Assembly: GCA_023150915.1 (NCBI GenBank)
Contig: JAKLKA010000047.1
Span: forward strand, 1 to 44,800
Reading direction: 5' to 3'
DNA: 44,800 bases
Origin: Polyangiaceae bacterium
GTDB lineage: Bacteria; Myxococcota_A; Polyangia; Polyangiales; Polyangiaceae
In this document: positions 1-8,842 of the stretch, piece by piece
How positions within the stretch are numbered: the stretch's first letter is position 1
Layout: the number at the start of each line of letters is the position of its first letter
Notes under the pieces: model-generated
What the model saw: only the letters and a program-made list of their open reading frames with translations
Told to the model about the DNA's origin: nothing
Database searches by the model: none
Position numbers and translations under genes: made by a program

Positions 1-2
1 CC

Positions 3-106
3 AGCGGCGGAGCGGGGGGCGCCAGCGGCGGGGCGGGCGGCGCCAGCGGCGGGGCGGGCGGCGCCAGCGGCGGAGCGGGGGGCGCCAGCGGCGGGGCGGG
101 GGGCAC
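3..106 (+). repeat. 21-bp tandem repeat coding a Gly/Ala/Ser linker
   Basis: Four 21-bp units (3-23, 24-44, 45-65, 66-86) and a partial fifth unit follow each other, differing only at a few third positions. In the frame of the downstream esterase each unit reads SGGAGGA. The array already runs at base 1, so it extends beyond the window. Such linkers are common between a lipobox and the catalytic domain in exported myxobacterial proteins. A similar seven-residue unit recurs in the lipoprotein at 41168-42139. Confidence 0.9.
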
Positions 107-164
107 GGGCGGTGCGGTCACGGGCTGCGGCACGTCGGGGGCGTTCGTCGGCCTGAACGACTAG
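3..164 (+). CDS. N-terminal linker fragment of an exported esterase, ended by an in-frame TAG (partial at left edge)
   Basis: The Gly/Ala/Ser repeat is in frame with the esterase that follows. After the repeat the frame reads TGGAVTGCGTSGAFVGLND and then TAG at 162-164; it resumes as ATITVGG and runs into the esterase without a shift. Only the start of a longer gene, lying left of the window, could supply a signal peptide. The TAG may be a real nonsense mutation (one base from CAG, Gln), a readthrough codon or a sequencing error; the sequence alone does not decide. Confidence 0.6.
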   Translation, partial: SGGAGGASGGAGGASGGAGGASGGAGGASGGAGGTGGAVTGCGTSGAFVGLND

Positions 165-176
165 GCGACGATCACG

Positions 177-842
177 GTGGGCGGCGTGACGCGCTCTTAC
201 GTGCTCTCGGTCCCGGCAGACTACGTCTCGAGCAAGAAGTGGCCCGTGATCTTCGGGTTCCACGGCCTCAACGCCGACGGCGCCAGCGCGCGCAACTACC
301 TGTCGCTCGAGCAGGGCGCGGCCAAAGACGCGCTCTTCGTCTACCCCACGGCGACCAACAAGAGCACCGGCTGGAAGATGAAAGAAGGGGAGGGCGACGT
401 CGAGCTGTTCGACGCGCTGGTCGCCAGCCTCGTGGCGAGTCACTGCATCGACCCCGCGCGCGTCTACTCGACGGGGTTTTCGCACGGTGCGATGTTCACC
501 AACAACCTGACGTGCTGGCGTGCGAGCAAGCTGCGGGCCGTGGCGCCGACAGGAGGCTCAGGCCCCTGGTACGGCGCCAGCTGCACCGCCAGCCTGCCGG
601 CGATGATCACCCACGGCAAGAGTGACGGCACCGTACCGCTCGCCGACGGCGTCAAGACGCGGGACTACTGGCTGAAGCAGAACGGGTGCAAGTCCACCAC
701 CAAGCCCCACCCGGCCGATCCGTCCTGCGTCGCGTACGACGGCTGTACCAAGCCGGTGGTGTGGTGCGAGTTCGCCGGTGGCCACACCGTGCCGGCGTTC
801 GCCGGGCCCGGCGTGAAGGCGTTCTTGCTCGGGGCGCCCTGA
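177..842 (+). CDS. PHB-depolymerase/feruloyl-esterase-like alpha/beta hydrolase (LpqC type), possibly a split gene
   Basis: The protein is an exported-type esterase. Counting from GTG 177, the nucleophile elbow is GFSHG (Ser102), followed by HGKSDGTVP (Asp150) and AGGHTVP (His203), the triad order of the extracellular polyhydroxybutyrate depolymerase / feruloyl esterase family. FGFHGLNADG near residue 27 gives the oxyanion-hole region. Several Cys suggest disulfides and therefore export. The GTG at 177 has no Shine-Dalgarno sequence and lacks a signal peptide, so the natural gene most likely starts left of the window and is interrupted by TAG 162-164. If so this is a pseudogene, unless the stop is an error. 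Its own stop lies one base from the convergent stop at 844. Substrate is not determined. Confidence 0.75.
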   Translation: MGGVTRSYVLSVPADYVSSKKWPVIFGFHGLNADGASARNYLSLEQGAAKDALFVYPTATNKSTGWKMKEGEGDVELFDALVASLVASHCIDPARVYSTGFSHGAMFTNNLTCWRASKLRAVAPTGGSGPWYGASCTASLPAMITHGKSDGTVPLADGVKTRDYWLKQNGCKSTTKPHPADPSCVAYDGCTKPVVWCEFAGGHTVPAFAGPGVKAFLLGAP

Positions 843-843
843 G

Positions 844-1239
844 CTACTTCTTGACCGGATCGCAGCCCCACTTCACGTCGTCGACCCGCCAGGCTTGCTT
901 GCAGGCCGAGCCCGACATCTCGACGCGGTGACTCTCGCTCCCCGCCAGCGCGAAGCGCTCGACCTGGGCGCTGCGTGACTCGACCTTGCCGTCGTTGTCC
1001 GAGCACTGCACGACCCAGCTCACCTTGCACGCGAGCTTCATGCCGCAGCTCGACTCGATGTCGAACGAGATGCCCTTCTCGAGATCGCCCTTCTTGAACG
1101 ACAGGCAGCTCTCGGCGGTCTCTTCGGCCTGGGCTACCGCCACGGGCAGGCCGCCGCCGCCGGCAGCACCCCCATGCGGCGTCGCCGCCACCCCGAACGC
1201 CGCCAAACCGAGCACGAATGCCACCGCACGCCGACCCAT
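844..1239 (-). CDS. Small Cys-rich secreted protein, unknown function
   Basis: 131 residues. I chose ATG 1239 because AAGAAGGAG lies seven bases upstream and the protein then begins MGRRAVAFVLGLAAFGVAAT, a plausible signal peptide ending around an AVAQA site. The mature part is short, charged and has six Cys (ESCLSF, SSCGMKLACK, VVQCSD, SACKQ, KWGCDP), which suggests three disulfides in the periplasm or outside the cell. I do not recognise a named family. It is convergent with the esterase and divergent from the EEP-family gene. A longer open frame upstream of 1239 has no better start signal. Confidence 0.7.
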   Translation of the reverse strand: MGRRAVAFVLGLAAFGVAATPHGGAAGGGGLPVAVAQAEETAESCLSFKKGDLEKGISFDIESSCGMKLACKVSWVVQCSDNDGKVESRSAQVERFALAGSESHRVEMSGSACKQAWRVDDVKWGCDPVKK

Positions 1240-1385
1240 GTGCCTGCTCCTTCTTGGGCAAAACGCCCGAACCGCCGCGCGAAGCGGCCGAATGGGGAGA
1301 CTGACAAGCGCCCGGGCCAGAGGTTCCCGGACTTTTTCCCGCCGTGGGGGTAACACCCGGGGGGCAATCCGGAGAGCCACTGGCA

Positions 1386-2231
1386 ATGACGCTCAGAATC
1401 GCCACCCTGAACATCTGGAACAAGGCTGGCCCCTGGCCCGAGCGCCTGGGGCTCATCCGGCGCGAGCTCGGGGAGCTCGGGCCCGACGTGCTGGGCCTGC
1501 AAGAGGTCCTGCGGATGACCACCCCCGGCGCAGCGCCCGATGCCGCGAGCTGCCAGGCGACCGAGATCTGTCAGGGGCTGCCGTACGAGATCGCGTATGC
1601 GCCGGCCATGCACTATGGCGGCGGGCTGCACTTCGGCAACGCGGTGTGTAGCCGCTGGCCCATCCGGCACGTTGCGCACTTTCCGCTGCCCGGCGCTGAT
1701 TCGAGCGAGGCACGGGTGCTCTTGCACGCGCGGGTCGAGACGCCGCACGGCGTGCTCCCGGTGTTCGTCACGCACCTGAACTGGAAGCTCCACCACGGAA
1801 GCATCCGCCTCGAGCAGGTGCGCTTCATCGTGGACACCCTGTTCGAGCACTGCCCGGTAGACGACGGCCAGCTGCCGCCGGTGCTGATGGGTGATTTCAA
1901 CGCCGGGCCCGAGTCGGACGAGATCCGCTACCTCTCGGGCCACGCCACGGTCGAGGGCAAGAGCGTCTACTTCGCCGACGCCTGGGTCCACGCCGGCGAC
2001 GGCCCCGGCTACACCTTCGATCGCAAGAACCGGTTCGCTGCGCTGGCGCACGAGCCGCCGCGCCGCATCGACTATGTCTTCGTGCGGGGGCCAGACCGCC
2101 AGCTACGGGGTGAGCCCTTGTCGACGCGGCTGGCGTTCGCGAGCAGCGAGCCCGCGGCGGGGGGCCTGCTCTGGCCCAGCGATCACTTCGGCGTGGTGAC
2201 GGACCTCGCGGCGTCGCCCCGTTCGGCCTGA
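1386..2231 (+). CDS. Endonuclease/exonuclease/phosphatase (EEP) family phosphoesterase
   Basis: 281 residues spanning a whole EEP (DNase I-like) fold. Visible landmarks in order are the start strand TLRIATLNIWN, the metal ligand in LGLQEV (Glu40), THLNWKLHH, the MGDFNAGPESDE loop, RRIDYVFVRG and the terminal WPSDHFGVV. These are the Mg-binding and catalytic residues of the superfamily. No signal peptide is seen, so it is probably cytoplasmic. ATG 1386 was chosen because the fold begins there and GGAGAG precedes it; an upstream start at 1344 adds only low-complexity residues. Family members cleave phosphodiesters or phosphomonoesters of nucleic acids, inositol phosphates or lipids; the substrate cannot be told here. 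Confidence 0.85.
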   Translation: MTLRIATLNIWNKAGPWPERLGLIRRELGELGPDVLGLQEVLRMTTPGAAPDAASCQATEICQGLPYEIAYAPAMHYGGGLHFGNAVCSRWPIRHVAHFPLPGADSSEARVLLHARVETPHGVLPVFVTHLNWKLHHGSIRLEQVRFIVDTLFEHCPVDDGQLPPVLMGDFNAGPESDEIRYLSGHATVEGKSVYFADAWVHAGDGPGYTFDRKNRFAALAHEPPRRIDYVFVRGPDRQLRGEPLSTRLAFASSEPAAGGLLWPSDHFGVVTDLAASPRSA

Positions 2232-2276
2232 CATCTCGGTTGAACCGCCGGGGGAAATGCTCTACCTGAGCCCGTC

Positions 2277-2588
2277 ATGAAGCACGTCGTGCACCACGGT
2301 TTGGGATTCGACACGGCCAAGAAGGTCGCCGACGCGGCGTTCGTCTCGTACAAAGAGCGGTTTTCGCAGTACCACCCCGAGGCACGTTGGGTGGACGACA
2401 AGCGTGCAGAGATCACCTTCAAGGTGAAGGGTGTGTCGCTGGCCGGGTCTCTCGACGTGAACGAGCGCGACATCGAGATGGATCTCGACGTGCCGTTCGT
2501 GCTGCGCCCGTTCAAGGGCAAGGCCATCGGGCTGATCGAAGAAGAGATCAAGAAGTGGGTCGAGAAGGCCAAGAACGGCCAGCTCTGA
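2277..2588 (+). CDS. Polyhydroxyalkanoic acid system family protein (PHA_gran_rgn-like)
   Basis: 103 residues, basic ends and a central beta-rich section with FKVKGVSLAGSLDVNERDIEMDL, followed by VPFVLRPFKGKAIGLIEEEI and a Lys-rich tail. This length and pattern fit the small PHA-granule-region family, found near polyhydroxyalkanoate genes in proteobacteria and poorly characterised. No transmembrane segment or signal peptide is present. It sits 45 bases after the EEP gene. Its stop and the convergent amidase stop (2600-2602) both lie in a TGACC...GGTCA inverted repeat at 2586-2602. No PHA synthase lies in the window, so the PHA link rests on family resemblance and the nearby PHB-depolymerase-like esterase only. 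Confidence 0.65.
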   Translation: MKHVVHHGLGFDTAKKVADAAFVSYKERFSQYHPEARWVDDKRAEITFKVKGVSLAGSLDVNERDIEMDLDVPFVLRPFKGKAIGLIEEEIKKWVEKAKNGQL

Positions 2589-2599
2589 CCGGGCCGGGG

Positions 2600-4273
2600 T
2601 CACCCGAACAAGTCGATCCCAGCGCCCGGCCGCGCGACGTGTGCGGCGCCGATCCTCTCCAGATGCCCGAGCACCTGCAGCACTGCGGCTTCGTCCCAGG
2701 CGTCGCCGACGATCTGCAGGCCGATCGGTAGGCCGCTTTCGTCCATGCCCACCGGTGCGGTGCCCGCGGGGTAGCCGGTGAGATTGCCCAGGAAGGCGAA
2801 GCGACAGGCGGCGTCGAGCGCCGCGGGGTCGACGAAGCCGTCGGTCAGATCGGCGTCCCCGACGGGGGGCGCGGTGGTCGCGGTGGTGGGCAGCGCGAGC
2901 ACGTCCACGCCGGCGAGCACGATGGCCACCTCGGCTCGAAGCTCGGCGCGCAGCCTCTGGGCGTCCAGGTAGTCGTCCGGCCGGAAGGTCTCGAGGTTCG
3001 CGAAGAACATCTGCAGATCCAGCCCGACGTCGTCCATGTGGGACTGGCGGACGTTGGCCAGGGTGGTCAAGAACTCGAGGCCGATGGTCAGATACCCGAT
3101 GGCCGCCGCGTGACGGGCGAGGCGCGTGCCCACCGACACCAGGGTGGCGCCCTCTTTTTCCAGCGCTTCGAGGGCGCGTTGGCCGTGGGCGCGGATCTCG
3201 GGGTTGGCTGCCGCCCACTCGTCGTCGTCGACGCCAATGCGCAGGCCCCGCACGCCGCGGCCGATGGCCTCGGTCAGCTCGTGGGGATCGAGCCGGGGTT
3301 GCGCCAGGCTCGATGCATCGCGCTCGTCGTGTCCGCTGGCCGCCTCGAGGAACACCGCCAGGTCGTGGGCGGACGCGCCGATGGGCCCCAGGTGCACCAC
3401 ACTGGACCCGCCGGGCACGCCGTGCCCGACCACCGGCACGCGGCCGAAGGTGGGCTTGATCCCGAACACTCCGTTGTAGGCCGACGGGATTCGAATCGAC
3501 CCGCCGCCATCCGCTCCGAGCGCCAGCGGCACGACCCCCGTGGCCACCGCGACGCCCGACCCGCTCGAGCTTCCGCCCGGCAGCCGATCGCTGCGGTGTG
3601 CGTTGCGCGGCATCACGCGATGCACGTTCCCGCCCAGCGGCGACATCCCGTATTCCGTCATCGGCGTCGTGCCGATCACGATGGCGCCGGCCTCGCGCAA
3701 CCGGCGCACCGGCACCGAGTCTTCACCCGCCGGCGTGCTCGGCAAGAACCCGGTTCCGACCCGGGTGGGCAGCCCCGCGACGTTCACCTCTTCTTTGATC
3801 GCGATGGGGATCCCTTCGAGCGGACCCCGAAGCTCGCCGCGTGCCAGGCGCTCGGCGCTCTGCCGGGCGGCCTCGAGCGCGCGCGCGTCGTCGCGATCGA
3901 GCAAGGGGCCCAGGCTCGGCGAGCGCGCGCTCAGCTGGTCGGCGGCCTCGAGCGCCCGCCGGACTAGGTCTTCCGGACCCAGGCGACCCGATGCCAGCGC
4001 TCGCCGGCAGCCATCCACCGTCCGCGGCCAATCGCCCACGGTGGGGATGCCGAGGCGCTGTGACTCTCGCCGGTGGTCGGCGCGCGCGGCCCGAGGCTCG
4101 AGGCTGAACGGCAGATCCGCGCGCGAGTCGCCGCCCAAGGCGCGAAGCGCATCGATGCCGAGTTGTTTGCGAAGCACCTGCGCGGTGGCGTGCCTGGCCG
4201 GGGTGTTTCGCACCAGTGAGACCAGCGCCCGCAGCGCGCGACCGCGAATTCGGGTCGGGGGAAGCTCGAACAT
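2600..4273 (-). CDS. Amidase signature family hydrolase
   Basis: 557 residues, typical of amidase-signature enzymes that hydrolyse carboxylic amides. The catalytic triad is visible: Lys in IPIAIKEEVNVAG, the cis-Ser in the Gly/Ser-rich PGGSSSGSGVAVA, and the nucleophile Ser in GADGGGSIRIPS. GFGVKPT-type sequence appears as FGIKPTFGRVP. The first 100 residues are an Arg-rich helical extension before the core, seen in some fungal and bacterial members. ATG 4273 (MFELPPTR) was preferred over an upstream start because the extra residues look non-coding. No signal peptide. It diverges from the kinase at 4368. Substrate unknown: short-chain amides, aryl-acylamides or a lipid amide are all possible. 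Confidence 0.9.
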   Translation of the reverse strand: MFELPPTRIRGRALRALVSLVRNTPARHATAQVLRKQLGIDALRALGGDSRADLPFSLEPRAARADHRRESQRLGIPTVGDWPRTVDGCRRALASGRLGPEDLVRRALEAADQLSARSPSLGPLLDRDDARALEAARQSAERLARGELRGPLEGIPIAIKEEVNVAGLPTRVGTGFLPSTPAGEDSVPVRRLREAGAIVIGTTPMTEYGMSPLGGNVHRVMPRNAHRSDRLPGGSSSGSGVAVATGVVPLALGADGGGSIRIPSAYNGVFGIKPTFGRVPVVGHGVPGGSSVVHLGPIGASAHDLAVFLEAASGHDERDASSLAQPRLDPHELTEAIGRGVRGLRIGVDDDEWAAANPEIRAHGQRALEALEKEGATLVSVGTRLARHAAAIGYLTIGLEFLTTLANVRQSHMDDVGLDLQMFFANLETFRPDDYLDAQRLRAELRAEVAIVLAGVDVLALPTTATTAPPVGDADLTDGFVDPAALDAACRFAFLGNLTGYPAGTAPVGMDESGLPIGLQIVGDAWDEAAVLQVLGHLERIGAAHVARPGAGIDLFG

Positions 4274-4305
4274 GCGCTGGCATGGTAGCGGGCAGCGGCG
4301 TCGGG

Positions 4306-4342
4306 GCGGCGATTTTTCGCCGCTCTGGCTTCTCACTGCCAG
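4306..4342. promoter_or_regulatory. Divergent intergenic region with two inverted repeats
   Basis: The 94 bp between the amidase and the kinase hold a perfect 7-bp stem with a TTTT loop (GCGGCGA / TCGCCGC, 4306-4323), then CTGGC / GCCAG (4325-4342). An AT-richer patch (CATTATCTT) follows just before the kinase start. Operator, promoter-proximal hairpin or chance are all possible; no sigma-factor assignment is claimed. Confidence 0.25.
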
Positions 4343-4367
4343 GCGAGTCCATTATCTTGCTTCGTTC

Positions 4368-5969
<1,602 letters not shown>

Positions 5970-5986
5970 GGTCGGGCCGCTCGAGC

Positions 5987-8290
5987 TCAGGCGTCGCGGT
6001 TCTTCTCGTCCAGGCGCCGCAGGCCTTCGAGGATGACCATCTCTGGGCTGGCCTGGATGGTGGTGGTGGTGGGCTGGAACGCCGGGTCGAGCGAGAAGCT
6101 GCCCTCGGCGAAGGTGAGCATTTCGTACACCGCCTCTTCGCCCGCCATCTCGTCGAGCAGAGCGTGCACCATTCGACCCTCTTGGAAGTGCAGCTGGCCC
6201 TCGCGGCCGGCGGACTTCACGCTGACTTTTCCGCTCTTTCGCCCGTGGAAGAGGATCTGCATCAGGTCCGGCAGCGCGAGATCTCTGAGCGAGCCCGCCA
6301 CGCCCGTGGCCACGCTTTCCGAGCTGTTCTTGCGCGGGGCCGCTTGCAGCCGACGCAGCTTGCCGGCCAAGACGTCGCCGGTCGTGGGCTTGACCACGTA
6401 GTCTTGGGCGCCCAACGAAAACGCGCGATCGACCGCCGCGGCGTCCGAGTTTTTGGCCACGAACAAGAACGGCACCGACGCCGTGGCTTCCGCCCGCCGC
6501 AGCCGCTGGAGCAAGTCGAAGCCGTCGAAGGGTTGCAGCTCGACCTCTGCGAGCACGTATCGCACCTTGCCCCCTTCGGCGACCTTGAGCGCCTGGTCGG
6601 CGGCACGCGTCACCTTCACGTCGAAGCCCTGCGCCACCAGCCGAAGCTCGAGAATCGTGGCCTCTTCGGCGTCGGGCTCGACGATCAGCACCAGCGGCTT
6701 GTCGTCGCTCAGCTGACGTCGCAGGTCTTCGCCCACGACCAGCTGCGCCAAGAGCTCGACCAGGTCGGGGTCGAACAGCGTCCCGGCGTGCTCGGCCAAG
6801 ACCTTGTGAGCTTCTTCGTGGGACAGCTCTTTGCGGTAGAGATTGCGCGGGTTGAGCGTGAGGTCCGAATAGGTGTCGCAGAGCGCGAGCACGCGCGCGC
6901 CCAGCGGGATCTGCTTGCCGGAGACCCGACCCGGAAACCCGGTTCCATCGAAGCGCTCGTACATCGTGCTGACGGCGGTGGTGGTCTCTTTGGGCAGGCC
7001 CACGCTCTCGATCAGGCGCTGCGGTGTGTACACCAGCTTCAGCGCCGCGCGCCGGTGGGTGTCGTACTGCGCCACGTTGAGCAGCGTGAGGTGATACGAC
7101 ACCGGTTTGCCGAGGTCGTGCAGGTTGGCGGCGATGGTCGCGTGCAGCTGCTCGATGTCGCCCAGCCCCATCCGCTCGGTCATCATCTTGCTGAGCCGCG
7201 CCACAGACGCCGAGTGGCCCCGGAACTCGTCGCGGGTGTTCTCGTTGAGCGTGACCAGCACGTTGAGCAGCTCGGCCAGGTCGTTCAGGCGTTTGTCGCT
7301 GGGTTCGGCGTGAGCCGCCGGAAACAGCGACGATCGGAAGCGGGCAGCCGACGACGAGGGCGAGCTCGGCGCCGGCGCTTCGCGCGGCGCGTGTGCGTCG
7401 GGGAGCACGCTGCCCGGCTCGGGCACGCTGAAGCCTGGGCCGGGCAGGCCGCTGGGGGCGCGTGGTGCCTGGAATGGATTGGGCGGCGGCGTGAGGTTCT
7501 TCGGAGCGCCGAAGGGCTGCGCCCCCGGCCGCAGCGCTTGGGGCCGCATGGGCTCTGGAGCGAGCGGCGGGCTCAGCTCGAGCATGGGCGGCGGTGGCGG
7601 GACGTCGAGACCCCCGCGGGGTGGCAGCGGTGTCGCAAAGTGATCCGGCCGAGGGTGCGCCGCTGCCGCCGGGACGGGCGTCACGAAGTACTCGGCCCGT
7701 GGGGCCGGGGCAGGCGGCGCCGCCGGGGGGTCGAGCCGCGTCGCGGGGCCGGGCCGCGTGTCGGTGGCGCGCGGGCGCGGCTCTTCGAAGGCGTTGCCCA
7801 GCATGAAGGCGTCCGACACCAGCATGGCGAACGGGTTCGTCTCGCCGCGGTACCACTTGGCAATCGCGGCCTTCACCGCCGCCGGGCGCGCGATGTACGC
7901 CTTGACCTCTCGCACGCGGATCGCGATCGAGAGCTGCTTCTTGTACTCGGGGTCACCGGCGTCGGGTGAGACGACGCTGAGCGTGTCGGCGTCGGCCTCG
8001 TAGCGGACCGGAAACAGCAACAGCTTTTCGGCCACGCGCTCGGGCACCAGACGCAGCGCCTGGTCCGTCACCTGCAGGCGCGAGAGCTTGGCGGTCGATA
8101 CGAACTGCGTGCGCATGCGCTCGGCGGCGAAGCGCAAGAGGCGATCCTCGTCGATGGCGCCGATGCGCAGCAGCGACTCTTCCATGCGCTCGTTGTAGAG
8201 CTGCATGGCCTGGACCGTGGCAGAGAGCTGCGCGGCCGTGATCAGCCCCTCGGCGCGCAGGCGTTCTCCGACCCAAGTGGGGGACCACAT
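5987..8290 (-). CDS. T2SSE_N - HD-GYP-like - receiver - PATAN (DUF4388) fusion regulator
   Basis: 767 residues with four blocks. Residues 5-148 resemble the N-terminal domain of GspE/PilB-type ATPases (MshEN/T2SSE_N, c-di-GMP-binding in some members). Residues 170-330 are Pro/Ala-rich linker. Residues 335-525 look like an HD-GYP c-di-GMP phosphodiesterase, with His359 and HDLGK (391-395), but the HHExxxGxGYP motif reads MYERFDGTGFP, so two metal-binding His are replaced. Residues 531-645 are a receiver in which Glu582 occupies the phosphorylated Asp position; VKP Lys634 is kept. Residues 665-760 are a PATAN/DUF4388 domain. It is probably a c-di-GMP-related scaffold or sensor with weak or no catalysis. 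ATG 8290 begins directly at the first domain. Confidence 0.8.
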   Translation of the reverse strand: MWSPTWVGERLRAEGLITAAQLSATVQAMQLYNERMEESLLRIGAIDEDRLLRFAAERMRTQFVSTAKLSRLQVTDQALRLVPERVAEKLLLFPVRYEADADTLSVVSPDAGDPEYKKQLSIAIRVREVKAYIARPAAVKAAIAKWYRGETNPFAMLVSDAFMLGNAFEEPRPRATDTRPGPATRLDPPAAPPAPAPRAEYFVTPVPAAAAHPRPDHFATPLPPRGGLDVPPPPPMLELSPPLAPEPMRPQALRPGAQPFGAPKNLTPPPNPFQAPRAPSGLPGPGFSVPEPGSVLPDAHAPREAPAPSSPSSSAARFRSSLFPAAHAEPSDKRLNDLAELLNVLVTLNENTRDEFRGHSASVARLSKMMTERMGLGDIEQLHATIAANLHDLGKPVSYHLTLLNVAQYDTHRRAALKLVYTPQRLIESVGLPKETTTAVSTMYERFDGTGFPGRVSGKQIPLGARVLALCDTYSDLTLNPRNLYRKELSHEEAHKVLAEHAGTLFDPDLVELLAQLVVGEDLRRQLSDDKPLVLIVEPDAEEATILELRLVAQGFDVKVTRAADQALKVAEGGKVRYVLAEVELQPFDGFDLLQRLRRAEATASVPFLFVAKNSDAAAVDRAFSLGAQDYVVKPTTGDVLAGKLRRLQAAPRKNSSESVATGVAGSLRDLALPDLMQILFHGRKSGKVSVKSAGREGQLHFQEGRMVHALLDEMAGEEAVYEMLTFAEGSFSLDPAFQPTTTTIQASPEMVILEGLRRLDEKNRDA

Positions 8291-8527
8291 TGTCGACCAT
8301 TTTTCAGGCGCAGGCGCTCGCCGTCAATTGCACGACAGAACGAGCCTTTTCTTCGGGTGCGCGCGCGAAGGGGTGGACGAAACTTGTCCCTTTGCCTCGG
8401 CCTGTGGCATCCCGAAGACCACCACGAGAAGGCCCGCGCCGCAGCCCTCTGCAGCCCGGGCGGGGACTTCTTCCGTTGCCTGCGGCCGTCCGCGGGCGGA
8501 CATCGATCTTCCTGAAGGAGCCAAGTC

Positions 8528-8842
8528 ATGAGGATTTCGACCGACGAGCTGGAACGTCCGACCGAGTGGCTCAGGCGCCTGGCCGAAAATCGCGCGCTCT
8601 ACCGGCAGCTGCTCGACAGCGCCGGGGGCTTGGCCATCGCCGCCTATCGCCTGGCGCGCGCGCGCTGTCGCATCCAGCCGGTGCCGAACGCCATTCCCAC
8701 GGCGGCCGAGCTGCGGGTGGCTGCCGACGAGATCGCGCGCTACGTGGGGATGCGCTTCACGCTGAGCGCACGGCAGCTGGTCGCGGACTGCGAGCACGCG
8801 GGCCTGGCGGTGATCGTGCCGATCAACGCGACCGCCGCCTGA
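8528..8842 (+). CDS. Hypothetical small helical protein
   Basis: 104 residues, predicted mostly helical, rich in Arg, Ala and Leu, with no signal peptide or membrane span. ATG 8528 follows a good ribosome-binding site (GAAGGAG, eight bases upstream). Residues 1-55 are amphipathic (RPTEWLRRLAENRALYRQLL), and the C-terminal part ends in a hydrophobic strand LAVIVPINATAA. I do not recognise a family. It stands alone: 237 bp upstream lies the start of the divergent HD-GYP fusion, with no clear gene between, and its stop abuts the convergent lipoprotein gene. Coding character and the strong RBS support a real gene. Confidence 0.65.
   Translation: MRISTDELERPTEWLRRLAENRALYRQLLDSAGGLAIAAYRLARARCRIQPVPNAIPTAAELRVAADEIARYVGMRFTLSARQLVADCEHAGLAVIVPINATAA

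Noticed and set aside
1-106. Tandem repeats at both window edges as a CRISPR array
   Set aside because: Units are contiguous without unique spacers, are in coding frame, and no cas genes are present.
2586-2602. TGACC/GGTCA repeat as a terminator between convergent genes
   Set aside because: The stem is only five pairs, contains both stop codons and lacks a T-run; it may simply reflect the two facing stops.
8291-8527. Small open frames in the gap between the HD-GYP fusion and the hypothetical gene
   Set aside because: Composition is Arg/Pro-rich and they lack ribosome-binding sites; the region looks like a divergent promoter area.
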